Shown piece after piece: positions 8,689 through 17,934 of a stretch of DNA of 64,000 nucleotides. The notes beneath the pieces are model-generated. The model worked only from the letters and a program-made list of their open reading frames with translations, ran no database searches and was not told where the DNA came from. Each line of letters starts with the position of its first letter. Within the stretch, counting starts at the first letter, position 1. Origin of the DNA: Actinomycetota bacterium (GTDB taxonomy: Bacteria > Actinomycetota > Geothermincolia > Geothermincolales > RBG-13-55-18); assembly GCA_013178005.1 (NCBI GenBank), contig JABLXL010000001.1, forward strand, positions 62,001-126,000, written 5' to 3'. The position numbers and the translations under genes are program-made.

Positions 8689-9792
8689 ATGAGGGTGCAC
8701 CAGATCGTGCCGCGCCTGGACGCCGGGGACGCCGTATCCAACCAGGCGCTGGCCATACACAGGCTGGTCACGGAGTGGGGCTTCGAGTCCCGCATCTACG
8801 CCAACGGCATGGACGAGTTCGGCAAGCGGCACGCCTCATACGATTACGCCTACAAGGAGTTCTTGCGCGAGAAGGACGACCTCCTCATCTATCACTACTC
8901 CATCTACTGCGGCAATTACCAGTACTACCTGGACAGCGAATCCCACAAGGTGCTCATCTACCACAACATCACCCCGCCGGAGTTTTACGAGCGCTTCTAC
9001 CCGGAGGCGGCGAACCTGTGCCGCCTGGGGAGGGAGTTGCTGCCGCGGCTGGCGGAATGCGACCTCGCCCTGGGGGACTCGGATTTCAACCGGCGGGAGC
9101 TGGTGGCTGCGGGTTTCCCGGAGGAGAGGACGGGGGTTTTGCCCATCAACCCTCCCCTGCACAAGCTGGACGGGGTGGAGGAGGACGAGGAGCTGGGGCG
9201 TTCCCTCTCCGACGGCAAGACCAACCTGCTCTTCGTGGGGAGGGTGGTCCCCAACAAGCGCGTGGAGGACATCGTCAAGCTCTTTTACTGCTACCACCGG
9301 GGGGTGAACGCGCATTCGCGCCTGGTGGTGGCGGGGTCCCTCCTCAACACCTACTACTCCGCCCTCCTCTCCCTGGCCCGGCGCATGGGGGTCGCGGACC
9401 GCGTGTTTTTCCTGGGCAAGGTGAGCGACGGGGCGCTCAAGGCATGCTACCGCCGCTCCCACTACTACGTGTCCATGAGCGAGCACGAGGGGTTCTGCGT
9501 GCCGCTGCTGGAGGCCTTCCACTTCGGCCTGCCGGTGCTGGCCTACGCCGCGGGGGCGGTCCCGGAGACCATGGGGAAGGCGGGCATGCTTTTCCACGAC
9601 AAGGATTACCCCCTGCTGGCCGAGCTCCTGGACCGCCTGGGGAGGGATGCTTTCCTGCGCGAGAGGATACTGGAGGCGCAGAGGGCGAGGTTGGAGCATT
9701 TCGGCGCGGACCGTTTCGAGCGCGCCCTCAGGGCGGCGTTGGGCGATAAGCTGGGCTTGGAGAAGGCGGTCGAGGAGGCGGTGGCGGGATGA
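8689..9792 (+). CDS. GT4-family glycosyltransferase, paralogue 1 of the MRVHQ group
   Basis: 367-aa GT-B glycosyltransferase starting MRVHQIVPRLDAGDA, the signature opening of a small paralogous group also present at 11037 and 12176. Middle motifs are LIYHNITPPEFYE and ALGDSDFNRRELVAAGF. The C-terminal nucleotide-sugar domain has LLFVGRVVPNKR and the E-x7-E motif in HEGFCVPLLEA. ATG 8689 overlaps the preceding mini-frame's stop. The 3' half (9345-9690) is almost identical to that of the paralogue at 11037 while the 5' half is diverged, which indicates gene conversion. Confidence 0.9.
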   Translation: MRVHQIVPRLDAGDAVSNQALAIHRLVTEWGFESRIYANGMDEFGKRHASYDYAYKEFLREKDDLLIYHYSIYCGNYQYYLDSESHKVLIYHNITPPEFYERFYPEAANLCRLGRELLPRLAECDLALGDSDFNRRELVAAGFPEERTGVLPINPPLHKLDGVEEDEELGRSLSDGKTNLLFVGRVVPNKRVEDIVKLFYCYHRGVNAHSRLVVAGSLLNTYYSALLSLARRMGVADRVFFLGKVSDGALKACYRRSHYYVSMSEHEGFCVPLLEAFHFGLPVLAYAAGAVPETMGKAGMLFHDKDYPLLAELLDRLGRDAFLRERILEAQRARLEHFGADRFERALRAALGDKLGLEKAVEEAVAG

Positions 9793-9837
9793 CGGCGCGA
9801 AGGAAAAGGCGTGCGGCCTCAATTTCGGGTAGCGAGT

Positions 9838-10042
9838 TCTTCCCGCCTGGAAGGAAATGCAAGCCCAACCATGTCCACAGGGAGACGGGAGGGGACGCCG
9901 TAATTGGAATATCCCCTTGGGTGATGAAGGGCAAGGGCGAGGAAAGCGCTGAGGCATCGGCTTCAGGGAGCACGCTTTTCCCGCCTGGAAGGAAATGTAA
10001 GCCCAACGACAGCCCCAGGGGGACGGGAGGGGAAGACGCGGC
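9838..10042. repeat. Two diverged copies of a 138-bp-period intergenic repeat
   Basis: The 303-base gap 9793-10095 holds no gene. A block beginning TCCCGCCTGGAAGGAAATG at 9841 recurs at 9979 (138-base period), including the downstream AAGCCCAAC and ACGGGAGGGGA. The block start can fold (TTCC-CGCC-TGGAA). The repeat resembles the other intergenic repeats here in sitting between tandem operon genes, but shares no obvious sequence with them. Confidence 0.75.
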
Positions 10043-10095
10043 GAGAATGCCCTATGGGGCGGTAATGAGCAGGGCCTGACCGCGGAGGAGAAGAG

Positions 10096-11040
10096 ATGAT
10101 CGAGGTAAACGGAAAGGAGCTTGACGAGCACGGCCTGCGGGCGCGCGCGGAGGCGAGGCGCCGGGCGGGCTTGTACGATCACCGCACCCTCGCCCTGCTG
10201 GAGAGGGATATCGTGGAGGAGGTCGAGGAGCACGTCTTCTCCATGATCCAGGTGGTTTTCGACCTGCAGAGGGCGCTGGAGGACAAGGGCGCGCGCCTGG
10301 AGCCCCCCGGCGACCTCTCCGCCGGCGAGGAGGGAAAAGGCAGGCTCATCTCCTTCATGCGCCGCCTGCAGACGCGCTTCATCCGCGCCGTCAACGAGGG
10401 TTACGTGCAGCAGCAGGAGAAGTTCAACACCTTTTTCACCAAGGCGGTGGACGTGTCTTACCGCCAGCTCTGCGGCGCGGGCGGCGGCCTGGAAATGGAG
10501 GAAGCGGCGGAGCGCCGGGACGCATGGGTTTCCAGGCGGCCGGAATGGGGAGAGGAGATCTGGAGGGAGGTCCCGGAGTGGGGGAGCGGAGCGGCGGTGG
10601 TCGTGGGCATCCCCGGATGCGGGTTCCTTGAGGCCCTCCGTGACGGTGGAAGGCTGCTCTTGGCCCTGGACACCGACGATCTGATAGTGGCCGAAGCGCA
10701 AGCCCGCTTCCTTCCCGCCTGGTTCCATCCCCGCCCCCTGGAGGTCCTGGTGCATCTCGATACCGCGGGGGTGGGCATGGTGGTCGTCGCCTTCCCGGAG
10801 TGCCTCAGCGGGGAAGAGGTGGACGCCCTGGCGGCGTGGGCGAGCTCCAGGTTGGGGGAGGGGGGCGTTATGCTCCTGGCCCTCAACCGCGGCTGGTCCA
10901 ATGGCTTGTGCGGCGAGGACGGGTTCGTGCGCTACTGGTCGCGACGCTTCCTCGAAAAGGCGCTGCGGAGGCATGGGTTCGCGTGCGGGGAGAGCAGCGC
11001 CGGGGGGCGCGTCTTCCTTAGGGGGGAGAAGACGGCTTGA
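10096..11040 (+). CDS. Degenerate methyltransferase-like protein, relative of the 6219-7334 product
   Basis: 314-aa protein with the same plan as the product of 6219-7334: a helical N-terminal half (RRRAGLYDHRTLALLE, then QQEKFNTFF) and a C-terminal Rossmann-like half. The motif I region reads AAVVVGIPGCGFLEAL (166-180), followed by LLALDTDDL. The SAM-binding glycine pattern is partly lost, so catalysis is doubtful. The start is preceded by GGAGGAGAAGAG. The stop overlaps the TTG start of the next glycosyltransferase (TTGA), repeating the methyltransferase-like plus glycosyltransferase pairing seen at 6219/7339. A partner or scaffold role for the coupled glycosyltransferase is an inference. 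Confidence 0.6.
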   Translation: MIEVNGKELDEHGLRARAEARRRAGLYDHRTLALLERDIVEEVEEHVFSMIQVVFDLQRALEDKGARLEPPGDLSAGEEGKGRLISFMRRLQTRFIRAVNEGYVQQQEKFNTFFTKAVDVSYRQLCGAGGGLEMEEAAERRDAWVSRRPEWGEEIWREVPEWGSGAAVVVGIPGCGFLEALRDGGRLLLALDTDDLIVAEAQARFLPAWFHPRPLEVLVHLDTAGVGMVVVAFPECLSGEEVDALAAWASSRLGEGGVMLLALNRGWSNGLCGEDGFVRYWSRRFLEKALRRHGFACGESSAGGRVFLRGEKTA

Positions 11041-12179
11041 GGGTTCACCAGGTGGTGCCCCGCCTCGACGCGGGCGACGCCATCGGAAACATCGCCATGA
11101 GCATCCACCAGGCGCTGGTTCGCCTGGGCTGCGAGGCGCGCATCTTCGCCTACGACATGGACGAATACGGCAGGCGCTTCGCCTCTTTCGACGTCGCTTA
11201 CCGGGAATTCATGTCCGAGGAACGCGATCTCCTCCTCTACCATTACGGCCTCTACTGCGACAACTACCGCTTGTTCCAGGAGAGCCGCAACCGCAAGGCG
11301 CTCATTTATCACAACATCACCCCACCGGGGTTCTACGAGGCCTTCCTGCCCGAGGCGGTGCGCCTGTGTACCCTGGGGAGGGAGGTGCTGGCGCAGCTCA
11401 CGGAGTGCGACCTGGCGCTGGGGGTGTCCGACTTCAACCGGCGGGAGCTGGTGGCCATGGGTTTCCCGGAGGAGAGGACGGGAGTGCTGCCCATGCATCC
11501 CCCGGTGGAAAAACTGGAGGCGGCGGACGAGGACCCGCGCCTCGCGCGCTGGCTGGCCGACGGAAAGGTCAACCTGTTGCACGTGGGGAGGGCGGTCCCC
11601 AACAAGAGATGCGAGGACGTGATCAGGCTCTTCGCCTGCTATCACAGGGGGGTAAACGCCCGTTCCCGTCTCGTATTCGCGGGGCCATTGCCCATCAACA
11701 CCTACTACTCCGCCCTCCTCTCCCTGGCTCGGCGCATGGGGGTCGCGGACCGCGTGTTTTTCCTGGGCAAGGTGAGCGACGGGGCGCTCAAGGCATGCTA
11801 CCGCCGCTCTCACTACTACGTGTCCATGAGCGAGCACGAGGGGTTCTGCGTGCCGCTGCTGGAGGCCTTCCACTTCGGCCTGCCGGTGCTGGCCTACGCC
11901 GCGGGGGCGGTCCCGGAGACCATGGGGAAGGCGGGCGTGCTTTTCCACGACAAGGATTACCCCCTGCTGGCCGAGCTCCTGGACCGCCTGGGGAGGGACG
12001 CTTTCCTGCGCGAGAGGATACTGGAGGCGCAGAGGGCGAGGCTGGACGAGTTCGGCGAGGAGCATTTCACGGAGGGCATAAGGAAGATACTAGTAAAACT
12101 GGCGTCGGGTGCCCGGCGGGAGCAGGAGGCCGCCCAGGCGATGGTCGAGGAGATAGCTGAGGAGGTCGAGAAAGGGTGA
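11037..12179 (+). CDS. GT4-family glycosyltransferase, paralogue 2 of the MRVHQ group
   Basis: 380-aa GT-B enzyme. The TTG start at 11037 overlaps the upstream stop by three bases and is preceded by AGGGGGGAG. Motifs are MRVHQVVPRLDAGDAIGN, LIYHNITPPGFYEAF, LLHVGRAVPNKRCED and the E-x7-E motif in HEGFCVPLLEA. Bases 11696-12041 match 9345-9690 of paralogue 1 with four differences in 346 bases. The N-terminal half, which usually contacts the acceptor, is clearly different. The pair therefore probably share a donor sugar but differ in acceptor. Confidence 0.9.
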   Translation: MRVHQVVPRLDAGDAIGNIAMSIHQALVRLGCEARIFAYDMDEYGRRFASFDVAYREFMSEERDLLLYHYGLYCDNYRLFQESRNRKALIYHNITPPGFYEAFLPEAVRLCTLGREVLAQLTECDLALGVSDFNRRELVAMGFPEERTGVLPMHPPVEKLEAADEDPRLARWLADGKVNLLHVGRAVPNKRCEDVIRLFACYHRGVNARSRLVFAGPLPINTYYSALLSLARRMGVADRVFFLGKVSDGALKACYRRSHYYVSMSEHEGFCVPLLEAFHFGLPVLAYAAGAVPETMGKAGVLFHDKDYPLLAELLDRLGRDAFLRERILEAQRARLDEFGEEHFTEGIRKILVKLASGARREQEAAQAMVEEIAEEVEKG

Positions 12180-13255
12180 GAGTTCACCAGGTATGCGCAC
12201 GCCTGCAGTTCGGGGACGCGGTCACCGGGCAGGTGATGCGAATCCACGAGACGGTGAGCTCATGGGGATGGGAAAGCCACGTGTACGCCACCGCCCACGA
12301 CGAGCGCATGGCGCCGCTGGACGAGGGCCTGGAAGCCTACCGCAAGAGAGCCATGCTGCGCAGGGACGAAATCCTCGTCTACCACCTTTCCGTTTACGAC
12401 GAGAACCACCGCCTGTACCTTCAGAGCCGCAACCGCAAGGTGCTCATCTACCACAACATCACCCCGCCCGAGTTCCTGGAGCCTTACGACCTACACCTCG
12501 CAGAGGTCTGTCGCAGGGGAAGGGATTTGCTGCCCTCGCTGCGGGAATGCGACCTCGCCCTGGGTGACTCGGAGTACAACCGCCTGGAGCTGGTGGAGGC
12601 GGGCTTCGAGGAGGCAAGGACCGGCGTGCTGCCTATCTTCCTGAATATGGAAGCCCTGGGAGGGGAATACAACCGGGCCTTGCTGAGGGAGCTCGAGGAT
12701 GGGCGGGTGAACGTGCTCTTCGTGGGGCGCCTGGTGCCCAACAAGCGGGTCGAGGACCTGGTGGACGTCTTCGCTGCCTATAACCGTGGGGTGAACGCGA
12801 ACTCGCGCCTTCTGTTGGTGGGGACGTCGTGGTCCGTGGCCTATAACGCGGAACTCGCCAGGCGCGTGAGGGAACACGGCCTGCAGGGTTGCGTCTCCAT
12901 ACCGGGATGGTCCTGGGGGGTGAGCGACGAGGACCTGCGCGCCTACTACCGGGCCGCACACGTTTTCGTCACCTGCAGCATGCACGAGGGCTTCTGCGTC
13001 CCCCTCCTGGAGAGCATGTTTTTCGGCGTGCCCATCCTCGCCCGCCACGCGGCCGCCATCCCCTACACCCTGGACGGAGCGGGGATGACTTTCCGCGAGC
13101 TGGACCCGCCCCTGTTGGCGGAGGCGCTGGAGGAGCTGGCGTCAAACGAGCGCCTGCGCCGAGCGCTGGGGGAAAAAGGCCGGCGCCGCCTGGAGGACTT
13201 CGATCCCGCCCGCACCGCCGAGGCGCTGCGCTCTTACCTGCAAAGCCTCGCCTGA
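12176..13255 (+). CDS. GT4-family glycosyltransferase, paralogue 3 of the MRVHQ group
   Basis: 359-aa GT-B enzyme. GTG 12176 overlaps the previous stop (GTGA), with an AGGAGG-like purine run just upstream. It opens MRVHQVCARLQFGDAVTG, then LIYHNITPPEFLEPY, ALGDSEYNRLELVEAGF, VLFVGRLVPNKR and HEGFCVPLLESMFFG, with the E-x7-E catalytic/donor motif. It is more diverged than the other two paralogues and did not take part in the recent conversion tract. It is the last gene of the forward operon; a 307-base gap follows. Confidence 0.9.
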   Translation: MRVHQVCARLQFGDAVTGQVMRIHETVSSWGWESHVYATAHDERMAPLDEGLEAYRKRAMLRRDEILVYHLSVYDENHRLYLQSRNRKVLIYHNITPPEFLEPYDLHLAEVCRRGRDLLPSLRECDLALGDSEYNRLELVEAGFEEARTGVLPIFLNMEALGGEYNRALLRELEDGRVNVLFVGRLVPNKRVEDLVDVFAAYNRGVNANSRLLLVGTSWSVAYNAELARRVREHGLQGCVSIPGWSWGVSDEDLRAYYRAAHVFVTCSMHEGFCVPLLESMFFGVPILARHAAAIPYTLDGAGMTFRELDPPLLAEALEELASNERLRRALGEKGRRRLEDFDPARTAEALRSYLQSLA

Positions 13256-13562
13256 CGCCAGCATTGCCTGGAGTCATGGCGGCGCAGTTTTCGTCGGTGT
13301 CATGAAGAATCAGCCAGGGCATGGCGTGAGGTAACCAAGGTGCGGGCCGGCGACAGCCCGGCCGCGGCGAGAATACAGGAGTTCGACTTGTCCGGAAAAG
13401 TGCGACCGCGTCTTGCGGGTCCTCCCGCGCCAAGCAAAGCGAGGAATAATTCAAGATACGACCCCATGTAGAAAAGCGGGTGGGCATGGAATATATTTAT
13501 GAAGATTTACTTCGGCTTGTGATGTTGCCGTAACAGGCTCAACTATAGCGGAGAAGGCGCCA
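13256..13562. other. Intergenic region with a palindrome relic
   Basis: No gene seen. A GC-rich hairpin, GGCCGG/CCGGCC, spans 13345-13363 without a T-run. TTCAAGATACGACCCC at 13450-13465 matches the right arm of the 86-bp palindromic family but has no matching left arm, so it is probably a relic. GGAGAAGG just before ATG 13563 is the ribosome site of the next gene. I see no convincing promoter. Confidence 0.4.
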
Positions 13563-16175
13563 ATGGATGAGGCCACGGGATTCGGCGTTTCCGGGTGGAA
13601 AGAGTACTCCTTGGTGCTCGCCTTCTTCCTTGTGGCGGCGGTGCTCTTCACCTGGCCCTTGGTCCTGCACGTCCACGACGGCATCGTGGGAGGGCATGGC
13701 GACCCCCTGCTCAATACCTGGATAATATCGTGGGACGCCCGCACCATTTTCACCCACCCTACCCGCCTGTTCCAGGGAAACATCATCTACCCGTCCCGGG
13801 ATGTGCTGGCCTATTCGGAGCACCAGTTTACCTTGGGGTTGATAGCGGCCCCGGTGTATTTCGTATCGCGCAACCCCATCCTCGCCTACAACTTCCTGGT
13901 CTTCTTCTGCATCGTGGTCTCAGGGTTGGGGTGCTATCTTTTAATAAAGGAGCTGACCGGGAGCAGGTGGGGCGGCCTGGCGGGAGGGCTCTTCTATGCC
14001 CTCTTTCCCTACAAGATAGGCCAGCTCAGCCACATCCAGATCTTTTTCATCCCCTTCCTCCCGCTCATGCTATTGTACCTTCACCGCTACCTGGAGCGCG
14101 GAGGGTGGCGCAACGCAGCCCTCTTCGCCGCCTTCTTTCTTGCCCAGAGCCTTTCCAGCTGGCACCACCTGATATACTGCGCCATCGCCGCGGGGCTGAT
14201 GTGGCTGTGGAGGGCGGTGTCCTCCCGCCGCAGGGAACAGTGGCTCAGACTGCTTGGGGCAGCAGCGGTGGCCGCGGCGGTGGCCTTGCTGGTGGTGCCA
14301 TTCGCGCTTCCCTACATGCGCGCCCACGACCGCCTGCCGGGTTTCGAGCGTTCGCTCAAGGAGGTGGAGCTCTACGGGGCCAGGGGCGAGGACTACCTGC
14401 GCGTGCTCGACGACAGCGTAGTCTACGGCGACGCGCCTTCCCCCTTCAGGGAGGGTGGGATAGGGTATGAGAACGTGCTCTACCCAGGGGTCATGGTGCT
14501 CCTGCTCGCGGTCGCGGGCCTGGCCTTGCGGCGCCGGGAAGGCGAGGATCAACTCGCTTACGACCCCGCGTCCTTCCGGAGGAACGCCCTGCTCTTCCTG
14601 GCGCTGGGCGCGCTGAGCGTGCTGCTGGCTTTCGGGCCCAAGATAGGGGGTCGGGAGAACCCTTTCTACATGATCCCCTACCGCATGGGTCTGCTCAAGT
14701 TCACTCGCGTCCCCACGCGTTTCTTCCTCCTCGCCGGCCTCTGCCTGGCGGTGCTTTCCGGCTACGGCGTGGCCAAACTCTGCGTGAGGTCGGTGTCGGT
14801 GAGCGAAAGAGGGCTCAAGGCAGGCAGGCTGTTGGGTTTCGGGCTGGTGGCGCTGCTCCTCATGGAGCTCTTGACCTGGAACCTCTACGTCTACCCCATT
14901 CCCGTATGGGGGGACGTGCCCGAGGTCTACAGCTGGCTGGCCAAACAGGATGACGCGCGCATCATCGAGCTTCCCACCCACGCGCTGGGGCCGGCGGTGA
15001 TGTACGACCGCGACCTCAAGCTCGCGCCCTTCGACATCTTCGAATACCTCTACCGCGAGGGCGACGTGATGTACTTCAGCGCCTACCACTGGAAGCAGGT
15101 GGTAAACGGATACAGCGGCTACTCCCCCTTCTCCTATCGCCGCATCATCACCGAGATGCAGGGCTTCCCCTCCGCGCGCACCGTGGGGCTCCTGCGGGGC
15201 CTGGGAGTCACTCACGTGCTATGGGACTGGAACTGGGTCCCATCGGAGCGCATGGAGGAGTTCAACGTGCGGCTTTTCTCGACACCCGGGCTGAGCTTCG
15301 AGGGGGATTTCGGGAGCAAGTCGGTCTTCCTGGTCGAGCCCGGGGAGACGTCTTACCCGCAGGAGATGGAGGTCGCTGCTGTCGCTCCCGCAGCGGTGCC
15401 GCCCAGGTCGGGGTTCGAGATGGGTCTGCTGGTAAAGAATCCCACCCAAGCGCCCATGGTTTGCGTGGAGGAGGAATGGCAGCGCTTCACCCTAATTTTC
15501 CGAAACGGCGAGGGCGGGACGGCGGCAGAGGCGCGAGGGGAGTACCGTGCCCCCTTCTTTGTGGACGCCGGGGAGACGGTGTCGGTACCCCTGCGGGTGG
15601 AAGAAATCAGGCTGGAGGAGCCCGGTTCGGAAGCGGTCCCAGAGGAGGGGAGCAACGCCCTGCGCGGCCTTTATGAAGCGGAGTTGACCCTGGAGGGTGG
15701 CGTCCTTGGCGACAGGCGATTCGCGCTGGAACTGGAGATCGTGGACGGCCTGCCCGACTCCGCGTCATCGGACGTCCTGGCAGGAGTGTTGTGGATGCCT
15801 GGCGGAGAGGCGGCCCTCAACGTTCCCTCGCCCAACGGGCTCTATCCACTCGCGGTGGTGAGAGCGAGGAACGAGGGCGGAGCGACGTGGAAGGCCTTGC
15901 CACAGATGGAGGATTACAGCCTGCCCCCGGGAGAGGTGCACCTTGCCCTGAGCTGGACGGAGCCGGACGGGACTCCCTGGGAGGAACAGGCATGTTCCCT
16001 CCCCTGCGACGTGGCGCCGGGCCAGGAGGTGGAGGTGCCCCTGCTGGCGAGGCCGCCGGCGACCCCGGGCGAGTACCACCTGCGCGTGGGGCTGTACCGG
16101 GAGGGAAGCGGCCGGTTCGGAGGAGAATTGCTGCTGAAGGTAGTGGTAGGGGGCTTAGTGGAAGGGGGTCCCTGA
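13563..16175 (+). CDS. Large GT-C-type membrane glycosyltransferase with C-terminal beta-rich domain
   Basis: 870 aa. After a short N-terminus there are about eleven hydrophobic segments to residue 460. The first outside loop carries GHGDPLLNTWIISWDA, then NIIYPSRDVLAYSEH; an acidic residue in this loop is the usual catalytic position of GT-C enzymes using lipid-phosphate sugar donors. Residues about 460-600 (PTHALGPAVMYDRDL, HWKQVVNGYSGY) and the beta-rich remainder are predicted outside the membrane. The ribosome site is GGAGAAGG. A clear paralogue lies on the opposite strand at 21328-24462. Likely role: adding sugars to surface glycans or proteins on the outer face. The GT-C class is inferred from topology and loop motif. 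Confidence 0.78.
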   Translation: MDEATGFGVSGWKEYSLVLAFFLVAAVLFTWPLVLHVHDGIVGGHGDPLLNTWIISWDARTIFTHPTRLFQGNIIYPSRDVLAYSEHQFTLGLIAAPVYFVSRNPILAYNFLVFFCIVVSGLGCYLLIKELTGSRWGGLAGGLFYALFPYKIGQLSHIQIFFIPFLPLMLLYLHRYLERGGWRNAALFAAFFLAQSLSSWHHLIYCAIAAGLMWLWRAVSSRRREQWLRLLGAAAVAAAVALLVVPFALPYMRAHDRLPGFERSLKEVELYGARGEDYLRVLDDSVVYGDAPSPFREGGIGYENVLYPGVMVLLLAVAGLALRRREGEDQLAYDPASFRRNALLFLALGALSVLLAFGPKIGGRENPFYMIPYRMGLLKFTRVPTRFFLLAGLCLAVLSGYGVAKLCVRSVSVSERGLKAGRLLGFGLVALLLMELLTWNLYVYPIPVWGDVPEVYSWLAKQDDARIIELPTHALGPAVMYDRDLKLAPFDIFEYLYREGDVMYFSAYHWKQVVNGYSGYSPFSYRRIITEMQGFPSARTVGLLRGLGVTHVLWDWNWVPSERMEEFNVRLFSTPGLSFEGDFGSKSVFLVEPGETSYPQEMEVAAVAPAAVPPRSGFEMGLLVKNPTQAPMVCVEEEWQRFTLIFRNGEGGTAAEARGEYRAPFFVDAGETVSVPLRVEEIRLEEPGSEAVPEEGSNALRGLYEAELTLEGGVLGDRRFALELEIVDGLPDSASSDVLAGVLWMPGGEAALNVPSPNGLYPLAVVRARNEGGATWKALPQMEDYSLPPGEVHLALSWTEPDGTPWEEQACSLPCDVAPGQEVEVPLLARPPATPGEYHLRVGLYREGSGRFGGELLLKVVVGGLVEGGP

Positions 16176-16293
16176 GATCCACGAGGAAACGACTTCCAGG
16201 CCTGGAGAGGCTCAAGAGGAGGCGTCCGAGCGGGACGCCAAGCTGAACCATACCGGGGAGGCGGCCGCGTTCCGGCCCAAAAGCCGCGACGCG

Positions 16294-17931
16294 GTGGCGG
16301 CCGATCTCGGCGCTCCGGAAAACGGTACCGGGGAGATGGCTGGTTCCCTGCTCGAGGAGCCGTGTGGACGCTCGGAATGGGGGCTGGAGCGCTGGCTCTG
16401 GCTGGCCGGATTGCTCCTCGTCTTCGCCGCTGCCCTGGCATGGCGCTGGCACTTCGCCTCGCGAGCCCGCATCTATACCTACGACAGCTACTTCTACATG
16501 GTGCTGGCCAGAAACCTCCGCCACGGATTCTCCTACAGCGTGACCGGGCATCCCCATTACAAGTTCATGCCCCTCTACCCCATGGCCATCGCCTTCCTGG
16601 ACCTCTTCTTTCCCCTGGAGTTCGCGGGTAAGTTCTCCAACGTGCTCTTCAGCGCCGCCTGCGTTTTCCCCATCTACGCCATCGGGTCCATGGTCTTCGG
16701 GCGGCGGGCCGGACTCGCGGCGGCGGGGCTTTTCGCCTTCGAGCCCATCTCCGTTGCCTGGTCGGCGGCGCCCATGTCCGACGGATTGCTCGCCCTTCTG
16801 GTCTGCCTTGGCGCCTGCTTTTTCCTGCGCTGGATTAAGGAAGAGCGCGGGGGGTTCAGGTGGCTTTACCTCGCGGCAGGGGCGAGCGGGCTGGCCATGG
16901 TCACGCGTTGGGAGGGCTCGCTCATCCTCGTATTGCAGGGCCTCTTCCTCATCTACTACTGGTGGAGGAGGAGGCTGCGCTTGCGCAACCTGATCGCCTT
17001 CGCGGCTATCGCCGCGGCGCCCTTCGCCCTCCTCGCCCTGCGCAACCTGCTCGCCTTCGGCACGCCGCTCAAGAGCGCGTACCTGGAGGAGCTGCGCAAC
17101 CATCCCGCGGATTTCGAAAAGTATGGGCCTTGGGAACGCCTGGGGCGTTATTTCATGTATTCCGACGTGCCGCCCCTGGGGATCAGCTCTCGCTACTATC
17201 ACTATGCGTACCTGGTCTTCGGTTACTCCGGGCTGGTGATGGCCATGTCCCTGAGAAGCTACAGGCGCTACGCCTTTTTCATCCTGCTGTGGCTACTCTT
17301 TCTGGGACCCCTGCATTTCTTCTGGTATTTCGCGTCGGTGCGTTTTCTCATTCCCGCCGTGCCTCCCCTTTGTCTGGGGGCGGGGGCGATCGCCGGCACG
17401 CCCTGGGTGGAGACGGCGTGGAGGCGGGAGAGCGCCGCCCTGAACGCGGTTCTCCTTTTCGTGGCGGCTAGCCTGGTGGGTGTGCTGGCCTTGACGGCCC
17501 GGCCGATGACCAACGACATCTTCAACCACGGCATCGTCTCACTGGAGGACGAGGTGGGTGGATTGGCGGCGCGCGACGCCGCGCTATGGCTGAGGGATAA
17601 CGCGGGGGACGCGGGCGTTACCACCAGCCTCGGGCCGCTGGTCTCCTTCTACCTGGGGCGGGACGCCCTGTTCCTGGGCGAGTGGCAGGGCTTCGAGCCG
17701 GCGGATATAGAGATACCCGACCTGGTTCCCGAGGCGCGCGAGAAGGGAGTGCGCTACGTGGTGCTGTGGTCATGGGAGCCCGAGGTGGAGGCACCCCTGC
17801 GCTACATCGGCCTGGGGCCGGAGATGCTTGACCGGCTCAAGCTGGTGAGCCGCTGGTACGCGCCGCCCTCCTCGGAATGGAACCGCGAGGTTTACGCCTG
17901 GATCTTCGAGGTGCCGCCCGAGGGGGAATGA
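16294..17931 (+). CDS. GT39/ArnT-like membrane glycosyltransferase
   Basis: 545 aa from GTG 16294. The frame is open back to 16159 and ATG 16336 is another option; neither has a good ribosome site. After a hydrophilic 30-45 residue N-terminus come about a dozen hydrophobic segments. The first outside loop has TYDSYFYMVLARNL and GHPHYKFMPLYP, the aspartate-containing pattern of the PMT/ArnT (GT-C) superfamily, which moves sugars from polyprenyl-phosphate donors. The short C-terminal domain contains YYLG-type sequence (SFYLGRDALFLGEW) and is predicted soluble. It lies 118 bases after the other GT-C gene and probably shares its transcript. Three palindromes start 3 bases after its stop. Confidence 0.83.
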   Translation: MAADLGAPENGTGEMAGSLLEEPCGRSEWGLERWLWLAGLLLVFAAALAWRWHFASRARIYTYDSYFYMVLARNLRHGFSYSVTGHPHYKFMPLYPMAIAFLDLFFPLEFAGKFSNVLFSAACVFPIYAIGSMVFGRRAGLAAAGLFAFEPISVAWSAAPMSDGLLALLVCLGACFFLRWIKEERGGFRWLYLAAGASGLAMVTRWEGSLILVLQGLFLIYYWWRRRLRLRNLIAFAAIAAAPFALLALRNLLAFGTPLKSAYLEELRNHPADFEKYGPWERLGRYFMYSDVPPLGISSRYYHYAYLVFGYSGLVMAMSLRSYRRYAFFILLWLLFLGPLHFFWYFASVRFLIPAVPPLCLGAGAIAGTPWVETAWRRESAALNAVLLFVAASLVGVLALTARPMTNDIFNHGIVSLEDEVGGLAARDAALWLRDNAGDAGVTTSLGPLVSFYLGRDALFLGEWQGFEPADIEIPDLVPEAREKGVRYVVLWSWEPEVEAPLRYIGLGPEMLDRLKLVSRWYAPPSSEWNREVYAWIFEVPPEGE

Positions 17932-17934
17932 GCG

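Noticed and set aside
8836..10974. 712-codon minus-strand frame opposite the glycosyltransferases
   Set aside because: Its codons are the complement of real genes on the plus strand; His/Pro/Gln-rich composition, no domain, and it crosses a repeat-filled gap.
13345..13363. GC-rich hairpin as a terminator
   Set aside because: A good 6-base stem, but no T-run on either side and about 90 bases after the nearest stop, so not listed as a terminator.
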